Positions 25,838 to 33,717 of a stretch of 64,000 bases of DNA are shown here, one piece after another. The position numbers were made by a program, and so were the translations under genes. The stretch's first letter is position 1. Each line of letters opens with the position of its first letter. Origin of the DNA: Gemmatimonadota bacterium (GTDB lineage: Bacteria > Latescibacterota > UBA2968 > GCA-2709665); the NCBI GenBank assembly GCA_028877215.1, contig JAPPFJ010000005.1, positions 124,001 to 188,000 of the forward strand, in the 5' to 3' direction. The notes under the pieces were generated by a model. The model searched no databases, was not told the DNA's origin, and saw only the letters and a list, made by a program, of their open reading frames with translations.

Positions 25838-27694
25838 TCAGGAATTTGCCCCACTGATGCGTGACTCGGCCTCGCCGACCATGCCTTCGAGGATGCGCAC
25901 CGCCAGACGGTCGATTTCCTCTTTCGTCTCCTCCAGGCCGGGGCCGCAAAGGTGGGGGTTGTCCACCGATGCCGCGGAGACGTAGTATTTGATTTTGGGT
26001 TCGGTTCCCGACGGTCGGGCGGTGACCCGGGTATGGCCGGCGGGGGTGAATGTAAAGGCGACGACGTCGCCCTTCAGGCCCTCGATCGTTCGGATGGATC
26101 CCGTACTCGGGTTCAGCGCCTGCCCTGTCCTTCTGTCGATGATCTCCACGAGGTCGCATCCGCCGATCTGTTGTGGCGGGTGGGAACGCAGGGATTCCAT
26201 AATGTGAACGGTATCCCGGCTGCCCTGTGCTCCGGTTCTGAGTACGGACCGCTGGATTTCACGAAAGTAACCGTATTCCACATAAATCTCGTCCAGGTAA
26301 TCCCTCAATGTGCGGCCACGGGCTTTGAGGGTCGCGGCGCATTCGCACAGGAGGACGGCCGCAACCGCGGCGTCCTTGTCTCTCGTGAACGTTCCCGTCA
26401 GATAGCCGTGGCTTTCTTCGGCTCCGAACAGGAACTCGGCGGCCGGCGGAAGATCGGCGATCAGCCTGCCGATGTGTTTGAATCCCACAAGCAGTTCGTC
26501 TACGACCGTTGCGCCGAAGGCGCGCGCGATGAGGGAGGTCAGGTCGGTTGTAACGATCGTTTTTGCGACAATACCGCCGCGGGGCAGTTCTCGGCGGCCT
26601 TTTTTTTGTTCGAGGATGTAGTGGCATAGAACAGCCCCGATCTGGTTGCCGTTGAGGGCAAGATCCTCGAGGGGGGCGTTCCACCCGGATCCTGAATCCG
26701 GAACGGCGCAGCCGAGCCGGTCCGCATCCGGGTCGCTGGCGATGACCATATCGGCGCCGGACCCGGCGGCTTCCCGGACGGCCGCGGCAAGCGCGCGTGG
26801 ATCTTCGGGGTTGGCGATGCCATCCGGTACCGTGGGAAAATCGCCGTCCGGTTTCGCCTGCGACGGGACAACGTGCAGGTCTCTATAGCCTAGGATTTCC
26901 AGCGCTGGCAATATCGACGTCAATCCCACGCCGTGCAGCGGGGAGTAGACCACCCGAATCCGGCGTTCGGGTCTCAGGGTGAGCCCGGCCAGGTGGCGAT
27001 GATAGCGGGTATCGACGGCGGGATCCAGGATTCTGACGAGGCCCTGATCTACCGCGTGCTTGAAGTCGAGCCTTTTGATCGCGGATACGGCGTTGACTTC
27101 GGCCATGATGTTTCGGTCGTGAGGGGCTACGACCTGGCCCCCGTCGGACCAGTATACCTTGATCCCGTTGTCGCCCGGCGGATTGTGGCTGGCGCTGATC
27201 ACCACGCCGGCCACCGCGTTGGTCGACCTGACCGCAAACGAGAGTTCAGGAGAGGACCGACAGCTTTCAAAGATACTGGCGCGGATGCCGTTGCCGGCAA
27301 GAACGGCCGCTGCCTCGTTGGCGAAGCCCTGTGAATTGTTCCGTGTGTCGTGCGCGATAACCACGCCGCGGGAGGGTGCGTCGGCGCCGGATTTCAGGAC
27401 GTACCGGGCAATCCCCTGTGCGGCTTCGCCGACGGTACGCAGGTTGATGCGGTTCGGGCCCGGGCCCATCGCGCCGCGAATGCCACCGGTGCCGAACTCG
27501 ATCTTTACGCGAAACGCGTCTTCGAGTTCGTTCAGGTTTCCCGTACGGATCAGGTGTGCAATTTCGTCCATCGAATCCGCGAAACGGGGGTCGGTGAGCC
27601 AGAGCGCGGCTTGCTCACCGGCGGTTTCGGACAGTTCCCCAGCGGCGACCCAGAACCGGATTTTTTCCAACAGGCCCGTCGGCGATTTGTTCAC
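25838..27694 (-). CDS. Phosphoglucomutase/phosphomannomutase (PGM2-like)
   Basis: The 618-residue enzyme starts with GTG 27694. All four domains are present: phosphoserine loop VVISASHNPPGDNGIKVYW near residue 190, metal loop ASDPDADRLG, sugar-specificity loop GAEESHGYL, and the C-terminal phosphate-binding TARPSGTEPKIKYY. The N-terminal EFGTGGIRGAMGPGPNRIN is the usual start of domain 1. Length and the EES motif fit the PgcA/PGM2 branch, which interconverts hexose 1- and 6-phosphates and sometimes pentose phosphates, feeding cell-surface polysaccharide or glycogen synthesis. It is monocistronic. Confidence 0.93.
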   Translation of the reverse strand: MNKSPTGLLEKIRFWVAAGELSETAGEQAALWLTDPRFADSMDEIAHLIRTGNLNELEDAFRVKIEFGTGGIRGAMGPGPNRINLRTVGEAAQGIARYVLKSGADAPSRGVVIAHDTRNNSQGFANEAAAVLAGNGIRASIFESCRSSPELSFAVRSTNAVAGVVISASHNPPGDNGIKVYWSDGGQVVAPHDRNIMAEVNAVSAIKRLDFKHAVDQGLVRILDPAVDTRYHRHLAGLTLRPERRIRVVYSPLHGVGLTSILPALEILGYRDLHVVPSQAKPDGDFPTVPDGIANPEDPRALAAAVREAAGSGADMVIASDPDADRLGCAVPDSGSGWNAPLEDLALNGNQIGAVLCHYILEQKKGRRELPRGGIVAKTIVTTDLTSLIARAFGATVVDELLVGFKHIGRLIADLPPAAEFLFGAEESHGYLTGTFTRDKDAAVAAVLLCECAATLKARGRTLRDYLDEIYVEYGYFREIQRSVLRTGAQGSRDTVHIMESLRSHPPQQIGGCDLVEIIDRRTGQALNPSTGSIRTIEGLKGDVVAFTFTPAGHTRVTARPSGTEPKIKYYVSAASVDNPHLCGPGLEETKEEIDRLAVRILEGMVGEAESRISGANS

Positions 27695-27819
27695 AGATCC
27701 GTTCCCGATGATTACGCGTCAATCCCGTCGAAGACAGCGACTCGCATGTCGCACGCGCGCCGGACGGCGCCGCGGCTTTTAATATATCGGTTGAGACGCG
27801 CCGATCAACACAAAATAGT

Positions 27820-27984
27820 TTGATTTTCCGAAACCATTGCGCATATTTTCGATATGCCGTGGGGATAGCGGTAGATGCAATCGTTTTCACGCCGGTGCAG
27901 TTGGAACGTTACCAGGACAGTCACGCGCTGGTGATCAAACCCGCTCCACGGGACGGAAGGGTCATATATGAAAATAGAAACTGA
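27820..27984 (+). pseudogene. Remnant of a minimal nucleotidyltransferase (MNT-type) gene
   Basis: The frame ending at TGA 27982-27984 reads RYAVGIAVDAIVFTPVQLER, then YQDSHALVIKPAPRDGRVIYEN. This resembles the last third of MNT-type nucleotidyltransferases, where a GxxVDVIV strand is followed by a TPEQxERY helix and an REGxVLY end. No nucleotidyltransferase GS motif or start codon with a ribosome site is found upstream, so the catalytic half is missing. The end overlaps the hicB start by 17 bases in another frame. A decayed toxin-type gene replaced by or fused next to hicBA is the simplest reading. Confidence 0.42.
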
Positions 27985-28168
27985 ACGAGAGGAAGACGGC
28001 AGATGGATTGCAGAAGTGCCTGATTTACCCGGTGTGGTCGTTTACGGAGACAATAAAGAAGATGCCATTCTGAAAGTTAAGGCACTGGCGTTGCGGGCTC
28101 TTGCCGATCGCATAGAGCACGGCGAGGAAATACCGGAAATCCGTGATGTCTTTGCAGGATCCGTATGA
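27968..28168 (+). CDS. hicB: HicB-family antitoxin, short form
   Basis: The 66-residue product starts MKIETEREEDGRWIAEVPDLPGVVVYGD and continues with a helix ending ALRALADRIEHGEEIPE. This is the partial RNase-H fold of HicB antitoxins. It lacks the C-terminal ribbon-helix-helix or Cro-like DNA-binding domain of long HicB proteins, so operon autoregulation would need another factor. A GGAAGG site precedes the ATG. The stop overlaps the hicA start as ATGA, giving the antitoxin-first order. Neutralisation of the downstream toxin is inferred from the pairing. Confidence 0.85.
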   Translation: MKIETEREEDGRWIAEVPDLPGVVVYGDNKEDAILKVKALALRALADRIEHGEEIPEIRDVFAGSV

Positions 28169-28380
28169 ATCGATGGCCGTCAACAAGCGCACGCCGGGTC
28201 TTGGCTGCCTTGTTGCAGATTGGTTGGACGATAAAGCGTCAGTCCGGTACTCCTCATCGCATTCTGGCGCGGCCGGGTTGGCCGAATTACGTATTCGCTT
28301 TCCATTTGCGGGAAGAAATAGGGCCTCGCATGTTGTCCCGTATTGCCAAACGTACCGGATTGACTCCCAATGATCTGTGA
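28165..28380 (+). CDS. hicA: HicA-family mRNA interferase toxin
   Basis: The 71-residue protein has the double-stranded-RNA-binding-like HicA fold: SARRVLAALLQIGWTIKRQSG, then catalytic-region His 31 in GTPHRILARPGW, then YVFAFHLREEIGPRMLSRIAKRTGLTPNDL. Many relatives read GSH at the catalytic turn. Here TPH replaces it, apparently with one extra residue, so activity should be tested and not assumed. It is coupled to hicB by a 4-base overlap. HicA toxins cleave mRNA and tmRNA independently of ribosomes. Confidence 0.85.
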   Translation: MNRWPSTSARRVLAALLQIGWTIKRQSGTPHRILARPGWPNYVFAFHLREEIGPRMLSRIAKRTGLTPNDL

Positions 28381-28493
28381 GGTGAGATCGTTGGAGCACA
28401 GCAATCCTTGCAGATTAGACTTCAGTGAATCCGTTCGACGTTCAAGGGAAGGCAATTAGCCGGAGTGACGTCGCGGCATAAGGAGTTGGTCAT

Positions 28494-29183
28494 ATGACGA
28501 TACTTTTTTTCCTGCTGTTTTTGTGCGTCCTGTTCCTTCTCCTTCCCGTGAGGCTGTGGGTGTGTGGCCGCAACGACGAGGGGCGGGGGCCGACCCTGGA
28601 TATCCGCTTGAGGCCGTGGATCGGTCTGGCGGGTATCCGTCTCTTCTACATTGACGACGGATGGCGTGCAGGCGTACTTCTCGGTTGGTGGACCGTGTTG
28701 GCGGTACCGCTGAGAAAGCGGGAGGTCCGGAAGAAGCAGCAGGGGCCGCGCGCGACAAAGAAGACGGAAGCGGACGTGCCGGACGGGTTTTCGGCAACGG
28801 TTGAACGGTTCGTACGGTCCGGACGGCGTTTGAGGAAGCTGTCAGTGCCCCTGCGGCGGTCCGCGTTGCGACTTCTGAATGGCTTCCGGCTTCGCCGCAT
28901 AGAATGCAAGATACAGTTCGGCGCATCCGATCCGGCCACGACCGGCCGGATTTACGGATATTTCATGGCTGCTTCTTCTATCGTGGGAGCCAGGGGAAGC
29001 GTCAACGTGACGCCCGATTTCAAGACACAGCGTCTGGACGGAGAAGCCCAGGTGGGAATCCGGGTTTATCCCCACAGGTTGATGCTGGCATCGGCTTATT
29101 TCGGGTGGCGTGTTGCGCTTGCGTGGTATTCGGAACGACGCAGCCGTAAACACCCTGAGGAGGGCATTGTCGGGGCTGTTTAG
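28494..29183 (+). CDS. DUF2953 membrane-anchored protein (YtfI-like)
   Basis: The start is ATG 28494 behind AAGGAG. The 229-residue protein begins with a membrane helix (ILFFLLFLCVLFLLLPVRLWV). The family core is in the second half: KIQFGASDPATTGRIYGYFMAASSIV, NVTPDF and LDGEAQVGIRVYPHRLM. DUF2953 proteins occur beside GerW/YtfJ genes in sporulating Firmicutes (ytfI-ytfJ), and the same pair is found here in a diderm with no other spore gene in view. Function is unknown; a membrane partner for the GerW-like protein is a fair inference. Confidence 0.82.
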   Translation: MTILFFLLFLCVLFLLLPVRLWVCGRNDEGRGPTLDIRLRPWIGLAGIRLFYIDDGWRAGVLLGWWTVLAVPLRKREVRKKQQGPRATKKTEADVPDGFSATVERFVRSGRRLRKLSVPLRRSALRLLNGFRLRRIECKIQFGASDPATTGRIYGYFMAASSIVGARGSVNVTPDFKTQRLDGEAQVGIRVYPHRLMLASAYFGWRVALAWYSERRSRKHPEEGIVGAV

Positions 29184-29192
29184 GAGGGTTTT

Positions 29193-29594
29193 ATGTCAGT
29201 TGAGGATCTCATCAGGACGGTGATGACGGAATTCCGGCAAATCGTCAAGGCGGAGACGGTCGTGGGGGAGCCGATCGAAATCGGAGGCACCGTTGTGGTG
29301 CCCGTCTCCAGGATTTCTTTCGGGTTCGGCGCCGGTGGCGGTGCGGACAAGTCGGACGGCGGCGGGAGCGGCACCGGCGGCGGCGCATCCGTGGAACCCC
29401 TGGCATTTGTCGTGATTCGAGACGGAAAAGCCCAGATTCTTCCCGTCCAGGAAAAGGAAGGGTCCATCAAGGGATTGTTGGACCTGGCGCCCGATCTTCT
29501 GGCGAAAGTGAAAGCCCTTATGGAGAAGCGAGACCGGCGAAAAGCCGAGGCGGATGCCGACGCGGATTCCGGTGACGACGACGTGAGCGCGTAG
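29193..29594 (+). CDS. GerW/YtfJ-family protein
   Basis: The start is ATG 29193 behind AGGAGGG, nine bases after the DUF2953 gene. The 133 residues show the family pattern MSVEDLIRTVMTEFRQIVKAETVVGEPIEIGGTVVVPVSRISFGFGAGGG, then a Gly/Ser/Asp-rich variable loop, then PLAFVVIRDGKAQILPV. An acidic and basic tail follows. In Bacillus GerW affects spore germination, but homologues are common in non-sporulating bacteria where their job is unknown. The stop overlaps the ATP-grasp start by one base. Confidence 0.87.
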   Translation: MSVEDLIRTVMTEFRQIVKAETVVGEPIEIGGTVVVPVSRISFGFGAGGGADKSDGGGSGTGGGASVEPLAFVVIRDGKAQILPVQEKEGSIKGLLDLAPDLLAKVKALMEKRDRRKAEADADADSGDDDVSA

Positions 29595-30823
29595 TGAACC
29601 GGCTTCTGCTGCTCATTCCGACGTCAACCTACCGAACCCGCGATTTCATGGCCGCGGCGGCCGCACTCGACGTCGCCGTAGTCGTGGGATCGGACCGGCG
29701 GCAGGCGCTCGCAGGTCTGACACCCGGAAAGACGCTTGCGCTGGACTTCGCAAGACCGGCGGCCTCGGTCGAAAAGATCGTCGCCTTTTCGAAACGGTAC
29801 CCCGTCCGGACGGTGGTGGGCGTCGACGACGAGACCGTCGTACTTGCCGCGATGGCCTGCAGCGCGCTCGGACTTCCGCACAATCCGGTGCCGTCCGTCA
29901 GGGCTTCCCGCTACAAACACCTGATGCGCCAGATGCTTGCCGAGAAAGGCCTGCCCTCGCCGGGGTTCAGGCTTTTTTCAGTTCGGGACCAACCTGCCGC
30001 CGCCGCCGCGGCCGTCGACTATCCGTGCGTACTGAAGCCCGTTTCTCTCTCTGCGAGCCGCGGTGTGATTCGCGCGGATCAAAAAGCGGAATTCGTGACT
30101 GCTTTCGATCGGATTCTCGAGTTGATATCGGAGTCCGAAGATAGCTCGCCCGAGGCCAGGCATTGTGTTCTTGTCGAGGACTACATTCCCGGCCGGGAGG
30201 TCGCGCTGGAGGGACTGCTTGTCGACGGTGAACTGCAGACCCTCGCATTGTTCGATAAACCGGACCCGCTATGCGGGCCCTATTTCGCCGAGACACTGTA
30301 CACGACGCCATCCCGGCTTCCGGAACGCATCCAGGAAAGGGTTAGAGGCGCTGCGCAGGAAGCAACGCGCGCGCTCGGATTGACTGTGGGCCCGGTGCAC
30401 GCGGAACTTCGGCTGAACACGCGTGGGATCTATGTCGTGGAGATTGCCGCTCGGTCCATCGGCGGGCTGTGTTCTCGGGTGTTGCGATTTGGCGCGGGCG
30501 TGTCGCTGGAAGTACTGATTCTGCGCCAGGCAACGGGTCACGCTTCGGGCGATCTGCGCAGGGAAAACGCCGCTGCCGGGGTCATGATGCTGCCGGTGCC
30601 ACGGGCGGGAACCCTGCGGTGCGTCCGGGGTGCGGCATGCGCGCGGCGCGTGCCGGAAGTTGTCGACGTCACGATAACCGTTCCACGGGGTCAGCCCGTC
30701 CAGCCGCTGCCCGAGGGAGACCGGTATCTGGGGTTCATATTTGCGCGCGGGAGGACACCCGAGGCCGTGGAAGCCGCGCTCCGTGAGGCCAACGGACTGC
30801 TCGAGGTCGTGATTGAGGGATGA
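29594..30823 (+). CDS. ATP-grasp domain protein
   Basis: The 409-residue protein starts with GTG 29594, sharing one base with the preceding TAG. It has the three ATP-grasp parts: a pre-ATP-grasp Rossmann-like domain (LLIPTSTYRTRDFMAAAAALD and VDDETVVLAAMACSALGLPHN), the ATP-binding lysine region (YPCVLKPVSLSASRGVIRAD), and the metal and ATP site (HCVLVEDYIPGREVALEGLLVDGE, then HAELRLNTRGIYVVEIAARSIGG). It is likely to form an amide or thioester bond, as in carnosine-synthase or carbamoyl-phosphate-like ligases. Substrates are unknown. It is the third gene of the DUF2953-GerW operon. Confidence 0.85.
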   Translation: MNRLLLLIPTSTYRTRDFMAAAAALDVAVVVGSDRRQALAGLTPGKTLALDFARPAASVEKIVAFSKRYPVRTVVGVDDETVVLAAMACSALGLPHNPVPSVRASRYKHLMRQMLAEKGLPSPGFRLFSVRDQPAAAAAAVDYPCVLKPVSLSASRGVIRADQKAEFVTAFDRILELISESEDSSPEARHCVLVEDYIPGREVALEGLLVDGELQTLALFDKPDPLCGPYFAETLYTTPSRLPERIQERVRGAAQEATRALGLTVGPVHAELRLNTRGIYVVEIAARSIGGLCSRVLRFGAGVSLEVLILRQATGHASGDLRRENAAAGVMMLPVPRAGTLRCVRGAACARRVPEVVDVTITVPRGQPVQPLPEGDRYLGFIFARGRTPEAVEAALREANGLLEVVIEG

Positions 30824-30887
30824 AAGGCTGCGAACAGGCCGGTGGGATCGGGACAGTCTCGATCGGGTTTTTCTTTAAGGTCCTTCA

Positions 30888-31050
30888 GGAGCTGTTTTAA
30901 AATTACCGGGGAGCTCCCGAGCGCGAGCGAAAAAGTGGCGGTCAAGGCGGGAAAATCCGCCCATATTTGTCTATACGGGCGGGTTTGACCAACGCCGACC
31001 GGCGCTTTTTGCAGCCGCGCGAAGACCGCTGGGAATTTTAAGACAGCTTC
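30888..31050 (+). mobile_element. Family A miniature inverted-repeat element, copy 1 (163 bp)
   Basis: The element begins GGAGCTGTTTTAAAATTACC and ends with the inverse of GAAGCTGTCTTAAAATTCCC. It is flanked by TCA on both sides (30885-30887 and 31051-31053), a 3-bp TNA target duplication. No coding capacity is apparent. Its right end lies five bases beyond the second stop of the radical SAM selenoprotein gene. It shares its ends and much of its interior with copies at 37926 and 46138, and is the shortest copy. Confidence 0.85.
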
Positions 31051-31055
31051 TCAGG

Positions 31056-32483
31056 TCAGACAAGAGCGAACTGCTCTTCGGTGGGCTCCGCTCAGCAGTA
31101 CCAGGGTTCGGTGAGGCGGGGTAGCGATCGGCGGTTCGGGTCCGCATCGATATGGACCTTTGGAGCCGGCCGGTCCAGCATCCCGTGCACATGCGACCTG
31201 ATCCTGCGAAAGATCTCTGTCCGGGCGGTTTCGCTGTTCTGAAGCCGGGCGACCAGCCGGGTCAGTTCATTCTGGAGCCGGTCCAGACGGGCGTCGGGAT
31301 GCGCCCACGGGTACGAGAGGGCTTCCGGCGTGAATGGGCCCGCCAGATTGCGGACCTCGGCAAGTTCCAGCAGCTTTGATTGCCCGGGGATGAGCAGCCG
31401 GATGGTGAGTTGAATGGGCGAGACGTGTTCGATCAGGTCCAGTTCGGCGAGTGTGTTCAGAAAACGGGCATACCCGTCCAACGTGATCCATGGCGTGAAC
31501 GGGCTAAACGTCGGATTCATCACGAGCCGATGTCTCTTGAAGAGCTCGACGACCTCGAAGAAGCCGTCGACCGTGTGCCCCTTGTCCAGCAGCGCGAGAA
31601 CGCGGTTGTCGAGGGATTCTACGGCGGTCGTAACGAGTGCGCACCCGGTATCTCTGAGGAGGGGCAGATAGCGCCCATACCTCAGCAGATGTTCGATTTT
31701 TACAGTGATGTCGTAGGTAAGGTGGGGAAATCTGTGGTGTAGTTTTTCGACAAGCGGTACGGCGTGGCCGATTCCGTTGAAGAAGTCGGGATCGCCAAAC
31801 GTGATGTGTTCCGCACCCGCGGCAACCTGTCTCGCAACGTCGTCCAGCACGATCTCCGGTTGTACAATCCGGAACCTCCCGCCGTATACGGGCACAACCG
31901 GACAGTGGCGGCAGAGATGCTTGCAGCCTCGGCTCGCCTCGGTATAGCCGACGGTTTTCAGATGCCCGTCGCCCGTGGACAGTCGTGCGTAGCGGGAAAG
32001 GTCCGGAAGGCCTGCGCGGTCGGGTGGAAGAAAACGCTGTCTGGCCACGGAAACGACCGGGGCTTCCTGGTCTCCAACAGCGCCGGAATCCCCCCGCAGG
32101 CGATTGCACAGCTGAAGCAGTCCGTTTTCGAATTCACCACCCAGTATGGTCTGTGCGCCCAGGCTTCTCAAAAGGGATTCGTTGACCGAAGCATAGAGAC
32201 CGTAGAAACAGAGGTGTGCTTTGGAATTCAGCTTACGTGCCCTTGAGGCCAGCGGAACGGCAAGGCGCGTCGCGGTATGCATTGGCACGTAAAAGGCCAC
32301 CAGATCGGCGGCGCGAACGTCGTCAGACGGGAAGTCATCTATGGAAACGTCGGCCTGGACCACATCGATGTCCGCCCTGCGCAGCCACGCAGCCGGCGAG
32401 GCCAGACCGAATGGCTGTCGACCCAGTTCGTAGGTGGACACGAGTACGGCTTTGAACGGACGCGATTGGCTTGTGGTCGTCAT
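31056..32483 (-). CDS. Cobalamin-binding-like radical SAM selenoprotein (CUAEP tail), UGA recoded at 31094-31092
   Basis: The 475-residue reading frame has an N-terminal Rossmann-like region of about 120 residues resembling B12-binding domains. The radical SAM cluster motif follows with Cys 187, 191 and 194 (GCKHLCRHC), then barrel elements HITFGDPDFFNG and YDITVKIEHLLRYG. An in-frame TGA occurs after WYC; read as selenocysteine, the protein ends C-U-A-E-P then TEEQFALV before a second TGA at 31058-31056. From memory, NCBI has a family named for exactly this CUAEP or CCAEP tail. A SECIS-like hairpin follows the UGA. If UGA is not recoded the protein ends at residue 463. It lies 75 bases after nfuA, beyond a terminator. 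The substrate is unknown. Confidence 0.85.
31062..31078 (-). promoter_or_regulatory. Candidate bacterial SECIS hairpin
   Basis: In the mRNA, AAGAGC pairs perfectly with GCUCUU around a 5-nt loop AGUUC. The loop begins 19 nucleotides after the UGA and carries G at its second position followed by U. This fits the known bacterial SECIS rules: loop 16-37 nt from the UGA and an early G in a small loop. Confidence 0.7.
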
Positions 32484-32497
32484 GGGTCGTATACCAA

Positions 32498-32541
32498 AAC
32501 AAACGGCAGACGACGGGGAGGTTCCCCTTGAAGTCTGCCGT
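32498..32541 (-). terminator. Terminator downstream of nfuA
   Basis: The arms ACGGCAGAC and GTCTGCCGT form a perfect 9-bp stem on the minus strand, followed by TTGTTTTGG. It lies 18 bases past the nfuA stop and ends the suf operon before the radical SAM gene. Confidence 0.75.
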
Positions 32542-32558
32542 ATGTTTTCTGCCGATTA

Positions 32559-33143
32559 TTACTTCGAGGTCTGGTAGTAGGGGTTAGTGCCGTCCGCGTG
32601 TTCGGTAATGTCGAGGATCTCGTTGATTTCCGGCACGGCCTCCTTGATCAGGACCTCGACACCCTGTTTGAGCGTCACGTCCACCATGCCGCAGCCCTGG
32701 CATCCGCCTCCGAACTGGATGTACGCTTTGTCGTCCTTCACGTCGATCAGCGAGATGTGGCCGCCGTGCATGGCCACGCTGGGATTGATCTTCTCGTCGA
32801 TGATGTTCTGGATCTTCTCGGCGGCCGTGCCTTTCAGATGCGGAGGAACTTTGTTGGGATTCTCGATTTTGAATCCTCTGCCCATCAGGCTGTCCACAAA
32901 GTCCAGCGTAATGTCCTCGGCATATGGAACGCTTTCCGGGTCAATGTAGATATTGAACCCTTCGAACGGCGTGACGGCGTCGTCTTCCTCTTCCTGACCG
33001 CGGGCGACGAATGCGAGCCGGTAGTTGGCCTGCAGCGGCGACACCGCCTCCGCCTTGACGCGAACGCCAACGATGTCCGTTTCCTGGTTCCCGATCAGGT
33101 TGACAACTTCCTTCTGCGCGGCTTCGGTAACGGTGATATTCAT
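32559..33143 (-). CDS. nfuA: Fe-S biogenesis protein NfuA
   Basis: The 194-residue protein has the two-domain NfuA layout. The N-terminal HesB/IscA-like domain (ITVTEAAQKEVVNLI, then EGFNIYIDPES) lacks the usual cysteines. The C-terminal NifU domain has the cluster motif GGGCQGCGMVD with Cys 148 and Cys 151. It carries a 4Fe-4S cluster between the Suf scaffold and client enzymes. The ATG at 33143 follows GGGGAAGG. Position as the last gene of the suf operon, 40 bases after a nuoB paralogue, supports the role. Confidence 0.93.
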   Translation of the reverse strand: MNITVTEAAQKEVVNLIGNQETDIVGVRVKAEAVSPLQANYRLAFVARGQEEEDDAVTPFEGFNIYIDPESVPYAEDITLDFVDSLMGRGFKIENPNKVPPHLKGTAAEKIQNIIDEKINPSVAMHGGHISLIDVKDDKAYIQFGGGCQGCGMVDVTLKQGVEVLIKEAVPEINEILDITEHADGTNPYYQTSK

Positions 33144-33183
33144 ATCGACCTTCCCCTTGGAGAGATTGGCAATGCCTGGACGG

Positions 33184-33678
33184 TCAGGATTTCAGCGCCA
33201 CGGCTGACCTTGCGGGTTGTTCCCGGTCTATCTTTTCCTGGATCTTCATCAACGCGGACAGCAGATCTTCGGGTCGGGGCGGACAGCCGGGCACGTAGAC
33301 ATCGACCGGCAGAAACTGGTCCACGCCCTGTACCAGCGTATAGGTATTGAAGACACCTCCGGACGATGCGCACGCGCCCATCGAAATCACCCATTTCGGA
33401 TCCGGCATCTGGTCATATATCTTTTTGAGTACCGGCATCATCTTGATCGATATCCGGCCCGATACGATGAGCAGGTCGGACTGGCGGGGCGAAAACCGCA
33501 CGGCTTCCGCGCCGAACCGGGCCATGTCGAAGCGCCCGGAGAGTGTGGCCATCATTTCGATGGCGCAGCAAGCCGTGCCGAACGGCATCGGCCACAGAGA
33601 TGACTTGCGCGCCCAGTTGATCATCTTTGAAAGCGTGGTTGTAATTACGTTGTCGCCAAGGCCCGTTTCAAGTCCCAT
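33184..33678 (-). CDS. nuoB2: NuoB paralogue (complex I 20-kDa/PSST-like subunit) inside the suf operon
   Basis: The 164-residue protein keeps all four ligands of cluster N2: the tandem Cys in [10 protein letters not shown], Cys in MGACASSGG and Cys in [10 protein letters not shown]. It starts [13 protein letters not shown], like the nuoB of the main operon at 41371. It should bind a 4Fe-4S cluster and pair with a NuoCD-type partner, but its neighbours are an Rrf2 regulator and nfuA, 39 and 40 bases away. It could substitute for the main NuoB under some condition or belong to another complex. It starts at ATG 33678 behind AGAGGTG. Confidence 0.9.
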   Translation of the reverse strand: MGLETGLGDNVITTTLSKMINWARKSSLWPMPFGTACCAIEMMATLSGRFDMARFGAEAVRFSPRQSDLLIVSGRISIKMMPVLKKIYDQMPDPKWVISMGACASSGGVFNTYTLVQGVDQFLPVDVYVPGCPPRPEDLLSALMKIQEKIDREQPARSAVALKS

Positions 33679-33717
33679 TGAACACCTCTGAAAGGATGTC
33701 TGGATTCGTGTGGGTTG

